A DNA stretch of 64,000 bases from Plasmopara viticola (taxonomy: Eukaryota > Oomycota > Peronosporomycetes > Peronosporales > Peronosporaceae): positions 62,001 through 126,000 of the forward strand of contig MBPM02000033.1 of the NCBI GenBank assembly GCA_001695595.3, in the 5' to 3' direction. The stretch's first letter is position 1. Each line of letters opens with the position of its first letter. The notes beneath the pieces were generated by a model, which saw only the letters and a list, made by a program, of their open reading frames with translations, was not told the origin of the DNA and searched no databases. A program made the translations under genes and the position numbers. Below, one piece after another: positions 31,662 to 43,076 of this stretch.

Positions 31662-31670
31662 TACAGAAGT

Positions 31671-34600
31671 ACTAAGTAGCCAAAAACAGAGCCTTTACAA
31701 TACAAGACGCGCTGATAATTACCCAATACGATAAATGGTGAGGCGACTTGTGAAAGATTCTATAGCTGCTAATTTGTGTTATTCAAGCTCGACGAGCAAG
31801 TGATGTTTCTCGCAACTTTTTTCAGACAAAAATAGGTGGAATCCTTTTTTAAAACTGTTGGTGTTCTGAAAAGGGAACGTACTAACATCGCAGGTTTCGT
31901 GATCTGTGCCTATGCTAGTATTAATCATCGATTTTCTGCATGAGCCAAGCCTGCGTTTACCTGTTAACTTTCTTATTCGGCCTGCGTTTACCTGTTAACT
32001 TTCTTATTCGATAATAACAATTTGTATCTATTGGTGCTGAGCAGCCAACACCTAATTTTTTTAACAAGTGAAAATTTTCGCGTCTACAAGAGTGCTCACG
32101 GAAAGAAACAGGACAACAATGCTCGCTGAGCTTTAGTGGTATAATTCATTAATCTGGCCCCATCATCTCCGAGGACAGAAAACAGTCTTTTGAACTCTGA
32201 AAGGCCGCAATTCGGGTTTGTAAAGTGAAGTGTTTTAAGGTGATCTTCCGAAGTGCTTGACTTTTTCGAGAAAAGCCTTATGGTTTGGTCGTGTGGTGTA
32301 CAAAACTGGGTTGAAGCACATCTGGAATGCAATTGGCCTTGCGGGAGCTGCCGCCACCCGTTACCGGTCCAATTTGCCGCAAGTTTAATAAGCACTTAAG
32401 AATGCGACAGTTTTAACAAGTTGATACAAACATCTTTAAGTCAATATATCAGAAGCTTGGTGGCCGAGCCCGTCGTTTGATTGATTGAGTTGAATCAGTC
32501 ACGGTCTAAAGGGATTACAGTCATCACTTGGCCGAAAATATGAAGAAATACTAATAAGGAGTGCAATTGGTACAACCACAATAAGCAAACGACTCTGCGA
32601 TTTACCGATTTTTTCAACCTCGCATTGGGGGTCTGTAGTCACCTGTCACAAAAGAGGCCAGACAGGGTCACGCGCCACTAGACCACTTCAGTAATAGTGA
32701 CGCCAGCCCTTGTTTAGAAAAAAGCGTACACAATTGACGAGAACACTCAGTCTTTAATGTACTTTCTTCTGTGACTATGTTTATTGCAAACAAGCTTTGG
32801 TGATGAAAACTGGTAATTAAGGCTCATAAGTATGAGCTCTTACGTCTAGCTTTGAGATCGTGAAAAAAATTTAAACAAGAAATACTCAAATATGGCCTCA
32901 CCAGAAGTACCACCAGTTGGAAAAGCAAGAATAAGATTGACTTCGTGCCAAGAACAAGGTGTCGTTCTTTTTTCGCGCCAAAAGATCTGCTTCGGTTTGC
33001 GCACGATTGACGTGCTGTCAGCGTTAGATCTTTAGCTAATGTGCCACAAGGTAATGTCCAGCAATGTGAGCTCATCGACTTCATCGCCAAAAAGGCAGAC
33101 AACAGCATGATGTGGGCGCCGAAATTCCCCTTTTGTCATTGTATTTCTTTGCACCGTTCTGAACGGAAAGTGGTGACTAGCCCATGTTTTTATTACCCTA
33201 AACAGGAAAACGGTTCCTGTACATCCACGCATTATATGGAAGGACATGAAGCTTAACAACAGTTCCGATTTCGCATTGTACAGTGCGTTGTGTTCCGTCG
33301 ACAAGGATAAGCGTATCTGCTTGATTTTACCCCTTACGGCGGTAAGTACGTTTAGCAATATGCTGACACAATGACTCTCACGACCTTTACCTGATTAATC
33401 GCATAACTGTTTGACTATAAGGACCGCTCGCATAAATATACTTTGACGATCTATCCGTCGACAGCCACTCTAAGGCAATAAGTCAATACTGTGGGCCTTT
33501 CCGGCAACCTAAGACGAGCCTTTAAGGTCAGACGATCAATTCTTATGCCACGTAGACGGAAAGAAAGTGCAAGCCATCTCAAATTGGGCTTAGAAAAGAT
33601 TAAGGAAGTGACAAGTCCTGGTCAATTATTTGCAAAAGGCTACGCAGGAGCCGCAAAATATTTGTGCTATCTTTATAGAAGGATATCGAGTGGTGTTGAG
33701 AGAGACAGCACCAAATTGCTCTTGTTAGCATCAATATAAACTCTTAGCAGGCTCGTGAACCGACTTTGCTAGACGATACAAAGCCATTAGCGTCTTCGTC
33801 GATCCTTGTGACCAAACTATCATTTGCACGGTATAGCAAAGCGGTAACGAAATCACCACGCTCTCGTTGTTGTTGCTTATTCGAAATGTTTGGTCAGAGC
33901 CCCCATCGTGACTTGCACTCCATGAGGCCCAGCGGCTGAATGCTGGCCAGACACACAAAAGTTCTTTTGTTGCTGGCTTGCTTAGGTCCTACCAGGTTCC
34001 TCCGTCAGCTTTTTTCCATTTTCAGTGCTTGTTATGCCCAGTTTTTCTCCTGCACGCGTAGCATCTTCTTAATTTATCATAAACGACATTGGCAAAGAAA
34101 TTTGCTGGATTACGCAAATGGCTAGTTGTTGACCTTCTACGCGATAAAAAGTAGCCCGAAGATTTTATATTACATCCTCCAAAGCCAATCAAGAGCCGAA
34201 TGATGCTCATTCTGCATCTTCAGATATATCGATACAAGTGAGGGTCAACGCGAGTAAGTTAGTGATTGAAAGATCATGTTGTGATTAATATATAAAGCCG
34301 AGATCACATTTATATGATTCAACAAGCACGATTCGTTTTGACTTAGTTTCATCTATTAATTTACCGATATACATCTGGCTTTACTTCAGCCAAAAAGCTT
34401 AAGAGCTTTGACACTTTTGTGGTTTACAATTTCTGCCACCTATGGCCGTCCCCTACACCTAGCGCATGCCTACCGTGGCGAATCATCCACTTAAATGTCA
34501 ATATCTCGGTGGGTGGGGTGTCTATGTCGATGGCAGAGTCGTTTATGACTCCCAAGGATCGATTTGTGCCTTATCATTTTTTTGCAGAGTTGTGTTGCTC

Positions 34601-37600
34601 GCTTTCGTTTTAACTACCAGTGAAGCTATTTTATTTACTATGTCTTGCGAGCATATGTTACCTTCGATACCTTTCACATAGGTTTTGTGCGTGTATTTAG
34701 CTAACCAGCCGTACGTACGACAGGGGTGGGAGCATGACTCACTAAACTCTGTTAACGAAATTAGGCGGCTGGCGCTTATAGCCTTTCCTTGCTAAATGAT
34801 AATTCGCTCATTCATTTCATGCACCCTGTTTAGGGAGTAATGTTGATGGCGGGTTTCGGGATACCACTTTCGTGAATTTTGCCAGTAAAGATCCGATGAT
34901 ACTTTGAAAGTAAGAGCCCAATCCGAGCACTAAATGTCTTCTTAGTGTCTTCTAAAGTTGCTTTGGCTGATAATGATGAACGTTATACCTTATTAGTATA
35001 TATGACACCACAATTATTGCCACACTTCTTGCTGATTTTTTTTTACCCAATACGACTGGATAGAGCACAAGTAATGTATTCGCCGATGAGTGAGATGTCC
35101 TTAGCAGTGTTGACAGCATCAATGTAAGATCTTCGGTCTATGCAAGAGAAAGGTTAACGAAGGACGCATTACGAAGTTTTACTGCAGTGAATACCGGCAT
35201 TTAGCCAAGGCATTAGAGGCTAAGCTCCGCCGATGTTCGTAAATTGGCACATGTCTTAAGAAGCAGTGCTTGTAGAAGACAGCTCTAGATGCATGCACTG
35301 AGTAGCTTACTTAGTTTTTAGCTGATCAAAGTCCCACTGATGCGCGTAGAGTGGGACGCAAACCAACAACGATGCTTGCAATAGACATCACTCGCTTTAT
35401 GTCGTAAACGGTAGGTTGGCTTCAAGCCAGGACTTAAACGTAAAGCTCTGCTGATGGCGTAGACTGACATGTTATCTTCTGAGAGCGCCCGTTGGTAAGA
35501 AACTGCTCGTTGCATACAATGAATGGTTTGGTTAATTATAGACAGAGGCATTGCGGGCAACGCCCTGAACATTCAGTCTGAGCACAAAGAAAAAACGAGC
35601 AGCGATCGTCGCGGACAGCATTACCTCTTTTTCAGGTGTGACAGAGTCGGCCCATGGCTGAAACATAGTTTGTTAAGCAGGAGATCTAATGAGTACAACT
35701 TTATTATGGATATCAATGTAGACGTCAATGCATCAATCCAGCCATGAATACGCAACACAACGGTACGTTAAGACTTCTAGTCTTGATAACGAATGATAAT
35801 GATGTCCGGGCCTTATTAAAAGCCCTGAATGTCTCGTCCCGATCAAATATGTTCTAGAGGAGACATGCCTGAAAATAGAGTGCACTATAAGCCTATCTTG
35901 TTCGCTCCATAAATCTCTGCGTAGACTTTCACAACCAAATTTGGAGAGGCTTGTAGGGACGATATAAGTGCTGCATGCATATGCAGGGATAAAATATAGT
36001 CCCTGCCTCTATTGCAAAATGAGTTAAGTGCATGTAAAGAATTACAGCTGGACCAAATTACTTAATATTTGAATTAGAAAACTGATTTTATAAGCTGCAA
36101 TCTATTACACGTGCCATTGACCGGGGATAGTAAGCATCTGCTCACCAAAAGATCTAATATTTTCTTGAAGTCCAATGTGAGGTGCTGCGTGAATAGTAGT
36201 ATTTGTAATTAATTCACAGGGGTGCGTTCGCACATTCTTCCCGAGAAAGCCGGAGTAAACGCTGGCTTTAATTGGTAGAAATACTTACTAGAGTGTTCGA
36301 TGTCTAAAAACTCATGAAGAAACAGTTGAGACTGACGCTCACGCTTTCTTGTCTGCAAGCATAGGAGGCATGAAATTGATAGCTAAAAACTTGAAATAAT
36401 GATATTGATATTAAGGCCACACTTCCCTAACACGTCGAGGCGACTGTATTACCAGGGTAGGGCTAGCCTTGCACTTAGCTCGTTGAAGTGCAAAATTAAA
36501 AAAAAATATTGAGGTTATTCAATAGCGCATCGAGCAAGATTCAGGTGATTTCCTTCGAAAAATCCGAATGGGTATGTCCACGTTCATTAGACCTTCAAAT
36601 ATTTACTTGCTGACTTGGGTCCAGCTTATATATTGCCAAACAAAGCAACATTCACTGCTTCGGTATCGGTTGAGGGTTTTGAAGGGGAGCTGGCAGAAGC
36701 CGTGCCCTGCATGACAGCTGTATCAGAAGAAATAAGCGATGGTGTGTGCGCGAAAATTATACATTTCTAGTTTGGCAGGCTAATGGAACGGTACAAGACG
36801 TCTTGAGGCTCAAAATAGACATGAATGTAACTTTTAAAAAATGTCGATTGCGCATTTTTATATCTTCACATAAAATAGACAAGCGCGAGATAATTACGAC
36901 TGATAAAAGAACATGGCTTCGACTGATGGGTAAAGAAAGACCAAACATTTCAGCCGTCCAGATCCTGACAAAAATGCTATATCCAGTCATGTTTTAAATG
37001 TTCTTGTGCGTACGGTTTCGTAGAAGAGATGCCTGAGTATTAACACGCCTAATATATGTATAATTGGCCTTTGGGATAATGAGTTTCTATGCAAAGGTGA
37101 CCTCATCATCAATTTCTTTCGTAGCTTGCAAATTTGTGCAACCCGCTCGCGGGAACACAGGCCAGAAAGCAACTAACATAGGCTTACATGACAGAGTGTG
37201 CAACGCAGAATCACAAGTTGTTGATGATGATTCAACTAACATAGTTGTAAGTAAGAGAGCAAAAATGCGATATGGAGCGATTGCTAGATTTCACGAGTGA
37301 CTTCGTGGCTCTTAAGTGCCATTTTCATTGGCGGTGTACTTACCACAGAAAAAAAGCCCATCAGGAGCACGCTAAAACATCTTATTTTCCAAGAACTCGA
37401 AGTACTGAGGTTTTGGTTGAAGCAAATGCCAAAATATAGTAAAGACTAAGTTCTTAATCATACAAATCGCTTTGGAGATAATAAGGACATCGTCGTTTCT
37501 GGGCAAAGATAACTTCGATCAGTCTTCAGCAAATAAAAATCCTGAGGGCCCACCGCTATTTTTCTATAAGCAAGTTTAATTTCAGTGTTGTCCACCACCA

Positions 37601-38019
37601 AAACTTCCAATAAGGCACGAGATTGAAATTTACAAGTGTAATATCAAGTAATAACCACTGCGACGAGAGCAGTGTAAGCTTTTTAATCTTTTTTTCGTCG
37701 ACAAAGAACAGGATGTACGGGAGTCCAAATCTTCGCACTTATCGCTGTGCCCTAAATCCGATTAAAAATTGAAGACTAGTCCATATTCACACGAGGATAA
37801 ACAGGGAAACGGTACATGCACAAACTTATATTCAGAAAAGGACGTGTACACGCAAATTATCTTTCGAAATTGGCTTTGGCCAAATCCGAACGGAAGTTTG
37901 GGTATTTTCCAAAGCGGCAAGCACGTCTAGCGGCATGCTGTGGAAGTGCTATATTACTTTATTGCCACTAAGGAAGGAGTCCGCCACTATATGCTCATAT
38001 AGATAAGTGTTTTAATTCT
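31671..38019. other. large desert, no recognised gene
   Basis: Six kilobases of AT-rich sequence with frames of at most about 108 codons and no domains. A perfect 31-base tandem duplication lies at 31949-32010. Two diverged similar segments (about 33198-33250 and 37796-37845, sharing AAACAGG, AAACGGT and ACATG-like words) hint at old dispersed repeats. The 3' part probably contains unrecognisable gag and protease of the gypsy element that becomes readable at 38.0 kb. Confidence 0.4.
31949..32010. repeat. perfect 31-base tandem duplication
   Basis: Two identical, adjacent 31-base units (31949-31979 and 31980-32010) begin GCCTGCGTTTACCTG and end TTCTTATTCG. No gene context. Confidence 0.93.
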
Positions 38020-39885
38020 TATCAGCTTTATGCCAATATTTTCAAATGTATCTCTAAGCGGAATATATCAAATCACTTGGCTGCTTACATAAAGTAAATT
38101 TCGAAAAGTCAAAGCCATCTTTGAAAGACCCATGCCCCGTTTTGAAAACAAATTGAAAACGGGTTTAGGTCAAGCCAACTATTTGCAGAACTTAAGTGTT
38201 ACCTATGCAAGTCTCACGAAGCCTATGACCGATCTGTTAAGAGTAAACCGTTGATTTGTGTTAGAGGAGTGCAGCGCCGATATGGTCTAGATGTCGTCAC
38301 GGAAAGCCTTCATTCGACACCTGCTCAAATTTCGACGGAGAAAGGTAATTGATTGGCGTCGTTGCGACGCTTTTGACTATGCGATCAGCTGCGCATTATT
38401 TACACTTGATGAGAATGGGCTTGCGCGAGTCATTCCAATCCAGTCCAGGTAGCCCCAGGGTTTTAAACGGAACTTCCCGTTCATGGCAAGGAGTTTCTTG
38501 CCGTAAAGTACACATTTTCAGATTTTTGAATGCATCTTCTAAGCTTTGGGCTCTTTGTGATCTATAGAATTATCCGCATTTAAGGATGGGGTGATTACGC
38601 CCCCCTCATTCTAAAATTCGCAAGGCTGCAAACGGAACCGTTCGCGCTGGATAGAAACCTAGCTGGCTTAAGCTGCTTGTCGACACGCTGTTACTCAGGT
38701 CAACTACGATTTGGCCTACATCATCAGGGTAAAAAGTTTAAATTACGGACAAATTCGTCAGGGATATGAAGAATATCCAATCCAAACCCTTCAGCAAGTT
38801 CATCGCAGGCAAAGATGATTAAATCGAGCAATTTATCCCTCAACAGCAGTTGCAATTGCAACATTAAGAGCAGACTGATGGTCACTTAACATAGTACAAA
38901 TCAGATAGATTTAGTTCGTGTTATTGTTCTGCACGACCAGGACCAGAAGCCCGTTTTACTTTGAAGTCACATGATTTCTATTGTAGTCATTTTGACTATT
39001 GAGAGTATTTTTTTTCGGTCTCCACCATCCTCATATGTGGCCACTTTCGGTGAAAATCCAGGTACATGCTTAAGCTTCTTTACGGAGTCTACCAGCTCCA
39101 AAAATCCGTAGACCTCTGCTTTGGTTTTGGCTTGTCGAAGCTCAATCCCAACACGAGCATAGAGGTGCTATTTTTATTCCTAGCCAAGATAGTGCCTTTT
39201 TTTCCGGATTAATTAAGGACCTTCAGTTTTTTGGCAAACGCTTTCCGTTACCCGTCTACAGCAGACCGTCTACAGGCAAATGGTCCGTCGGAAAGGAACA
39301 ACAGTGTGTTAGAGGACACACTGCATCGTATGTACATTAAGGCGCCACATTCGTGGACCGCTAGAGCATTTATGGCTGAGTTTGCATTCAGCAATGCGGC
39401 TCACGCCTCTACAAAACGTACATTTTCCCAAATTAACGGGTGGATACACCCTCGAGTTTTGCTACTATTCGAAGCACGAACAGTTTAGTGAAAAGCAAAG
39501 GAGAGGCTCGCAAAACTTTTTTCTTACAAGTTTTTGGCTTAACACCAGTCAGCGTCCTTACGAAAACATTCGTCTAACCACGACAAAAGTCAGTTGAATA
39601 TAGTTAACAGGGTGATTGCATTTATCGGAGAAAATCATATGAAATTATAAACTACTCAAAAGATGAGGCATAATGACTATTAAGAGCGATGGATATGATA
39701 TATCCACTCAGAAAAGGGTGATAAAGTATTTTTGAACGAAATGAAGTACCGTTTTATCGGATCTTTAACGTCGTGAAAAGCAAGCGTGGACGTACACCGA
39801 CAACCTTTTCAAGACATTGTTGACGCACCAACATTTAATGTGGACATTGCAATCTTTAGGATTTTGTACCTTATATAAAACCTGA
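38020..39885 (+). pseudogene. Ty3/gypsy pol remnant (RT to integrase)
   Basis: Plus-strand pol relic, read across many frame changes. In order: RT thumb (QLYANIFKCISKRN, about 38028), connection (KVKAIFERPMP, then GLGQANYLQNLSVTYASLTK and PMTDLLRVN, 38105-38250), and RNase H (CDAFDYAISCALFTLDENGL, then ARVIPIQSR, about 38365-38450). The integrase core end follows (QANGPSERNNSVLEDTL, FMAEFAFSNAAHASTKRTF, then NGWIHPRV, 39260-39460), then the C-terminal linker (GDKVFLNEMKYRFIG, about 39718-39760). Wording such as LYAN-x-x-KC-I and GLANYL is typical of oomycete gypsy elements. Stops and frameshifts throughout make it non-functional. No LTRs could be placed. Confidence 0.85.
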
Positions 39886-39889
39886 GGTG

Positions 39890-41090
39890 TCCTCACCCCT
39901 TTTTCAATCACACTTTACCTTGCTGGTAAGACAAATTAATGTGACCCTAAACAACGTTAGTCTCGACTTACGACGTCGAATGAAACTATTAAGCAAGCTT
40001 AATTGGACTACCAACACGCACATCCGCCATAAGGTTTCACTGTTACATCACTGCTACGGCGAGACCTCTCACCGTATTCGTTGGACCCGTCGACTAGATA
40101 ATGAATGGACCTTTAAAATGACGACGACTTGCGTTAATCGTGGGCGAGAGTCATATATCCCCTCACTATTTGCATTTGTGACTACGACAGCTGAACCTAC
40201 CTGAGAAATGTACATAAAGTTGTCATTTTGGCTTCTCCCTCTACTCCAGCTCCCCAATTTTGATGACTTCATGAGCGATATCATCTCAGGTCAAAAGTTA
40301 AACACTTTGCACCTCCCAGTTTTTTGGGGCAAGACGTTTCGCTTGTCCAATAAGTCTGACAACTGTTTGAAGCGCACCCGTGGCGCTCTTCGTCATATTC
40401 CCCGCCCAAAAACGAATAAAAAGAAAAAAATGCAAATGACCGGGCGACGAATAATGATAGGTGCAGGTTTTCTGCCCGGGGAATTGAGAGGCTCTCCCGG
40501 AGAGTTTTTTGTCTAAGCAGCTCTTTGGTGGGCGAGTTACATTTGGCTTACCACTCACGGCATAGGCACAGCCTTTGTGGTAGGCACATAGACCGATTTT
40601 GGTGCAGGAGTCTCCTTGGAAGTCAAAGCAGCTGGTTCGGTCACCGTTTAATGATCAAGCCGACCAGCACTACCTGGTTTGTCATTGTCATGGTCAAATT
40701 AGCTTTTCGTATAAAGAAAGAGTGATGAATCGTCTCTCTCTATCAAGATGCAATTTAAAGTTTATATTAAGAGGGTGGAACGGCCCGTTACATAAAGTTA
40801 AATCTCTGTTTTCGAAATTAGCTTCTTCCGACAAATAAGATGGTGGCACTTTATTGGTATGCACATCAGTTCGCATACACAAACATACATGTCGCCTACC
40901 AGAATGTCTTGTCGCTTGGTAGAACTTGAAGTAAGGTAAACCAAAGAATTAGTAGCCATTTTTCAATGCTAAAGCAAACCGTTTTGTACTATGTAGTGAA
41001 TAATTTCTGTGTGGAGCCAAGTATACAGTGAAAGAAGCAATAGACAATACAAACGCATGCAATAACACAAAAAAAAACAAATACAACCGT
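39890..41090. other. intergenic between gypsy and pogo remnants
   Basis: Three plus frames of 66-105 codons (39887-40204, 40208-40516, 40525-40725) overlap minus-strand frames and carry no recognised domain. The segment follows the gypsy integrase and may include its chromodomain tail and LTR. A GC-rich hairpin-like CTCTCCCGGAGAG lies near 40492. Confidence 0.35.
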
Positions 41091-41092
41091 GT

Positions 41093-42566
41093 TATCGAAT
41101 TAGTTACCATTCGCACCACTACTACTATTGCTACACAACAACTCCGAAATAAGCTAGCAAGCTAGAAGATCTGTTGACCCCATGTCCAACTTCCTTGGCT
41201 CACTTTCAGGTTATTTCGATATCATCAACTGAGTGCAATAGTACTTTTATAAACGCCCGGCAACATCAACTGTCACCCCTCTTTGTATCTTTCTCGTTGG
41301 TGAGGCAGCGTTGAAATCTCTGGGCAAACCTATTTTATTAGATCTCAATCACTCCACATTTCTACTTGTATTGACTCCTCCATCTTTTACAGCTTTAATC
41401 TTTCCATCATGTTACCAAGCTGGGTGGAAATAAACCAGACGCTCTTAACCCTGCTGTACACTTTGTATCTTTCACTCCATCACGCCATGCGCCACTGGCT
41501 AGGTGAATCGCTACGGATTTGGCCATGTTTGTTTCTCTAGTTTCCAGCATACTCTGTTGGACAGAGGCACGGGTTTGCGTTCCAAACTGGCTGCACCAAA
41601 CGCGTATCATTTTTCGGCAAGCAAACCAGCAAGCGCCCAAATTCTAGAGCTTTTGTAACGATTCCCAATGATATATGGGAACCGTCATCGTCAAATGTTA
41701 AAATGAAAGATTTTTTTCGCTTAGTGGAAGTTATTAGTGAAATTGCTCAATGCGTTTGTGGAAAATCTCCTCGTTTACCAATCTCTGTGTCGTCACGATC
41801 ACCCCTTCAACAAAACTTTTATCCGACACACTACGAGCAATACATTTGCCAGGCAGAATGAACGTTGGTGGTATAATGTGTCCAGAGGACGAGCACGCGA
41901 AAGGTAAAAATTGCTTTGATGCTTTTTGTCCATACATTTTTGCTCCATTTGACTGCCACAACTTTCACTTTTTTCTCGAGTTTGGAAATTATTTCATCAA
42001 TATTGATATACTTGGTCTGCTTACAAATCATTGATCGTACTTAACCGTGCCATTGTCAAGAATAGACGTTCGTTCAATCACGTCTTCAGACGCTTAGTTA
42101 CGGCTACAGTCGACTACTTGTGCCTCTCGAACAAATATAATGTGTTTGTGGCGACCAATGAATTTCCTGTACCATTCTTCACCGAGCACTCGAAGCAATT
42201 TAGGATTTCTGTTCATAGCTTGATTAATTTCATTAGCTTTCAAAAGAATTTGCGATCTGGAAACAGGGAAACTCGCACACTGCATGCTAATAATCCAGTT
42301 CACAATATCGGCCTCACAGTCGTGATCGAAGTATGGCTTTTTTTTTCCATCTCGATGTCACCTTTTCGACGTTTGTTTACATTCTTCTTTGGTGTAGATT
42401 ATGATATCCTCATAGCGCTTGAGACATCTACATTTTTCTCTCCTTCAATAAACCTCTGTTTTGTTGCTAGCAAACGGTCAGCGTCGTAAAATTTACTTAT
42501 TTCCCTCATTCTTTGTCTTTTTTATAATTTGGTGGTGGTGGAGCAGAATTGGCTACTAATTCGATA
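41093..42566 (-). mobile_element. pogo-like DNA transposon remnant with degenerate TIRs
   Basis: A decayed transposase on the minus strand lies between imperfect inverted repeats of about 35 bases. The left end (41093-41127) reads TATCGAATTAGTTACCATTC and the right end, reverse-complemented (42566-42531), reads TATCGAATTAGTAGCCAATT. Both continue into CCAC-AC-AC. The right end is preceded outward by CAG, and pogo-family termini commonly begin CAGT. The exact ends and a TA target duplication could not be fixed. Confidence 0.7.
41400..42490 (-). pseudogene. pogo/Tigger-type transposase, disrupted
   Basis: Read on the minus strand in pieces. A CENP-B-type DNA-binding helix-turn-helix lies at about 42330-42094 (CEADIVNWIISMQ, ASFPVSRSQILLKANEINQ, then GEEWYRKFIGRH). 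It is followed by the DDE_1 nuclease core at 41961-41734 (KASKQFLPFACSSSGHIIPP, then TFILPGKCIARSVSDKS and NEEIF) and the C-terminal segment at 41640-41407 (AAGLRASGLFP-like ending). The first catalytic Asp region (about 42000, NIDE) is in a different frame. Several frameshifts and stops disable it. The family is normally a cut-and-paste transposase recognising its own terminal repeats. Confidence 0.8.
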
Positions 42567-42569
42567 CTG

Positions 42570-43076
42570 GCTACTAATTTGATGGCTTACGTTGGGGTCG
42601 AAACACATGTATTTTGCAATTAACTGCGAATAGCGTGCATTATACCGTTTGGCAACGCGCTCAAATTGTAAGGATCTACGGCTGTTGTTTTTTTTTCATT
42701 TGATAAAGTGTGCACACATTTGCCATATAAAAAAAGTATTTTAACATAATCTAACACCATGTTCGAACGAGTCTGCGAAAAGAAGAACCGTCACACTACC
42801 TATAGCCCGACAACGAGCAGCAAATTATTTAGAGCTCAGTACCTCGCTGTGCATCCATTTCTACCAACTCGACCTTAAATGGAAATTAATGTCTCGTCGA
42901 AAGCCAAAACACAAAGGTTTGACATAATTTTCTGCGTGCAGTTAGAATGACACGTATCCAAGATCATTTTAGAAAGGGTGTATATGTAGTATGTTTATTT
43001 TGGTTTCACGGCGTTAGACAGCATTGCATATGTATTGGAAAGACCAGAACAGTCCGAATCCTTAGGTGTCCAAGAA
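42570..43076. other. intergenic, upstream of large membrane-protein gene
   Basis: AT-rich, with T-runs and a tandem GGCTACTAATT-type duplication at its left edge beside the pogo terminus. The promoter of the gene starting at 43077 must lie here. No clear initiator element was seen. A stop at 42987-42989 closes the gene's reading frame upstream. Confidence 0.4.

Noticed and set aside
34022..34210. CYACRRKTGHNKH as a retroviral zinc knuckle (minus strand)
   Set aside because: The spacing does not fit CX2CX4HX4C and there is no supporting gag or pol sequence nearby.
43035..43076. Upstream extension of the large gene to a TTG at 43035
   Set aside because: TTG is not a normal start in this kind of eukaryote. 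The first in-frame ATG is at 43077, with a stop at 42987.
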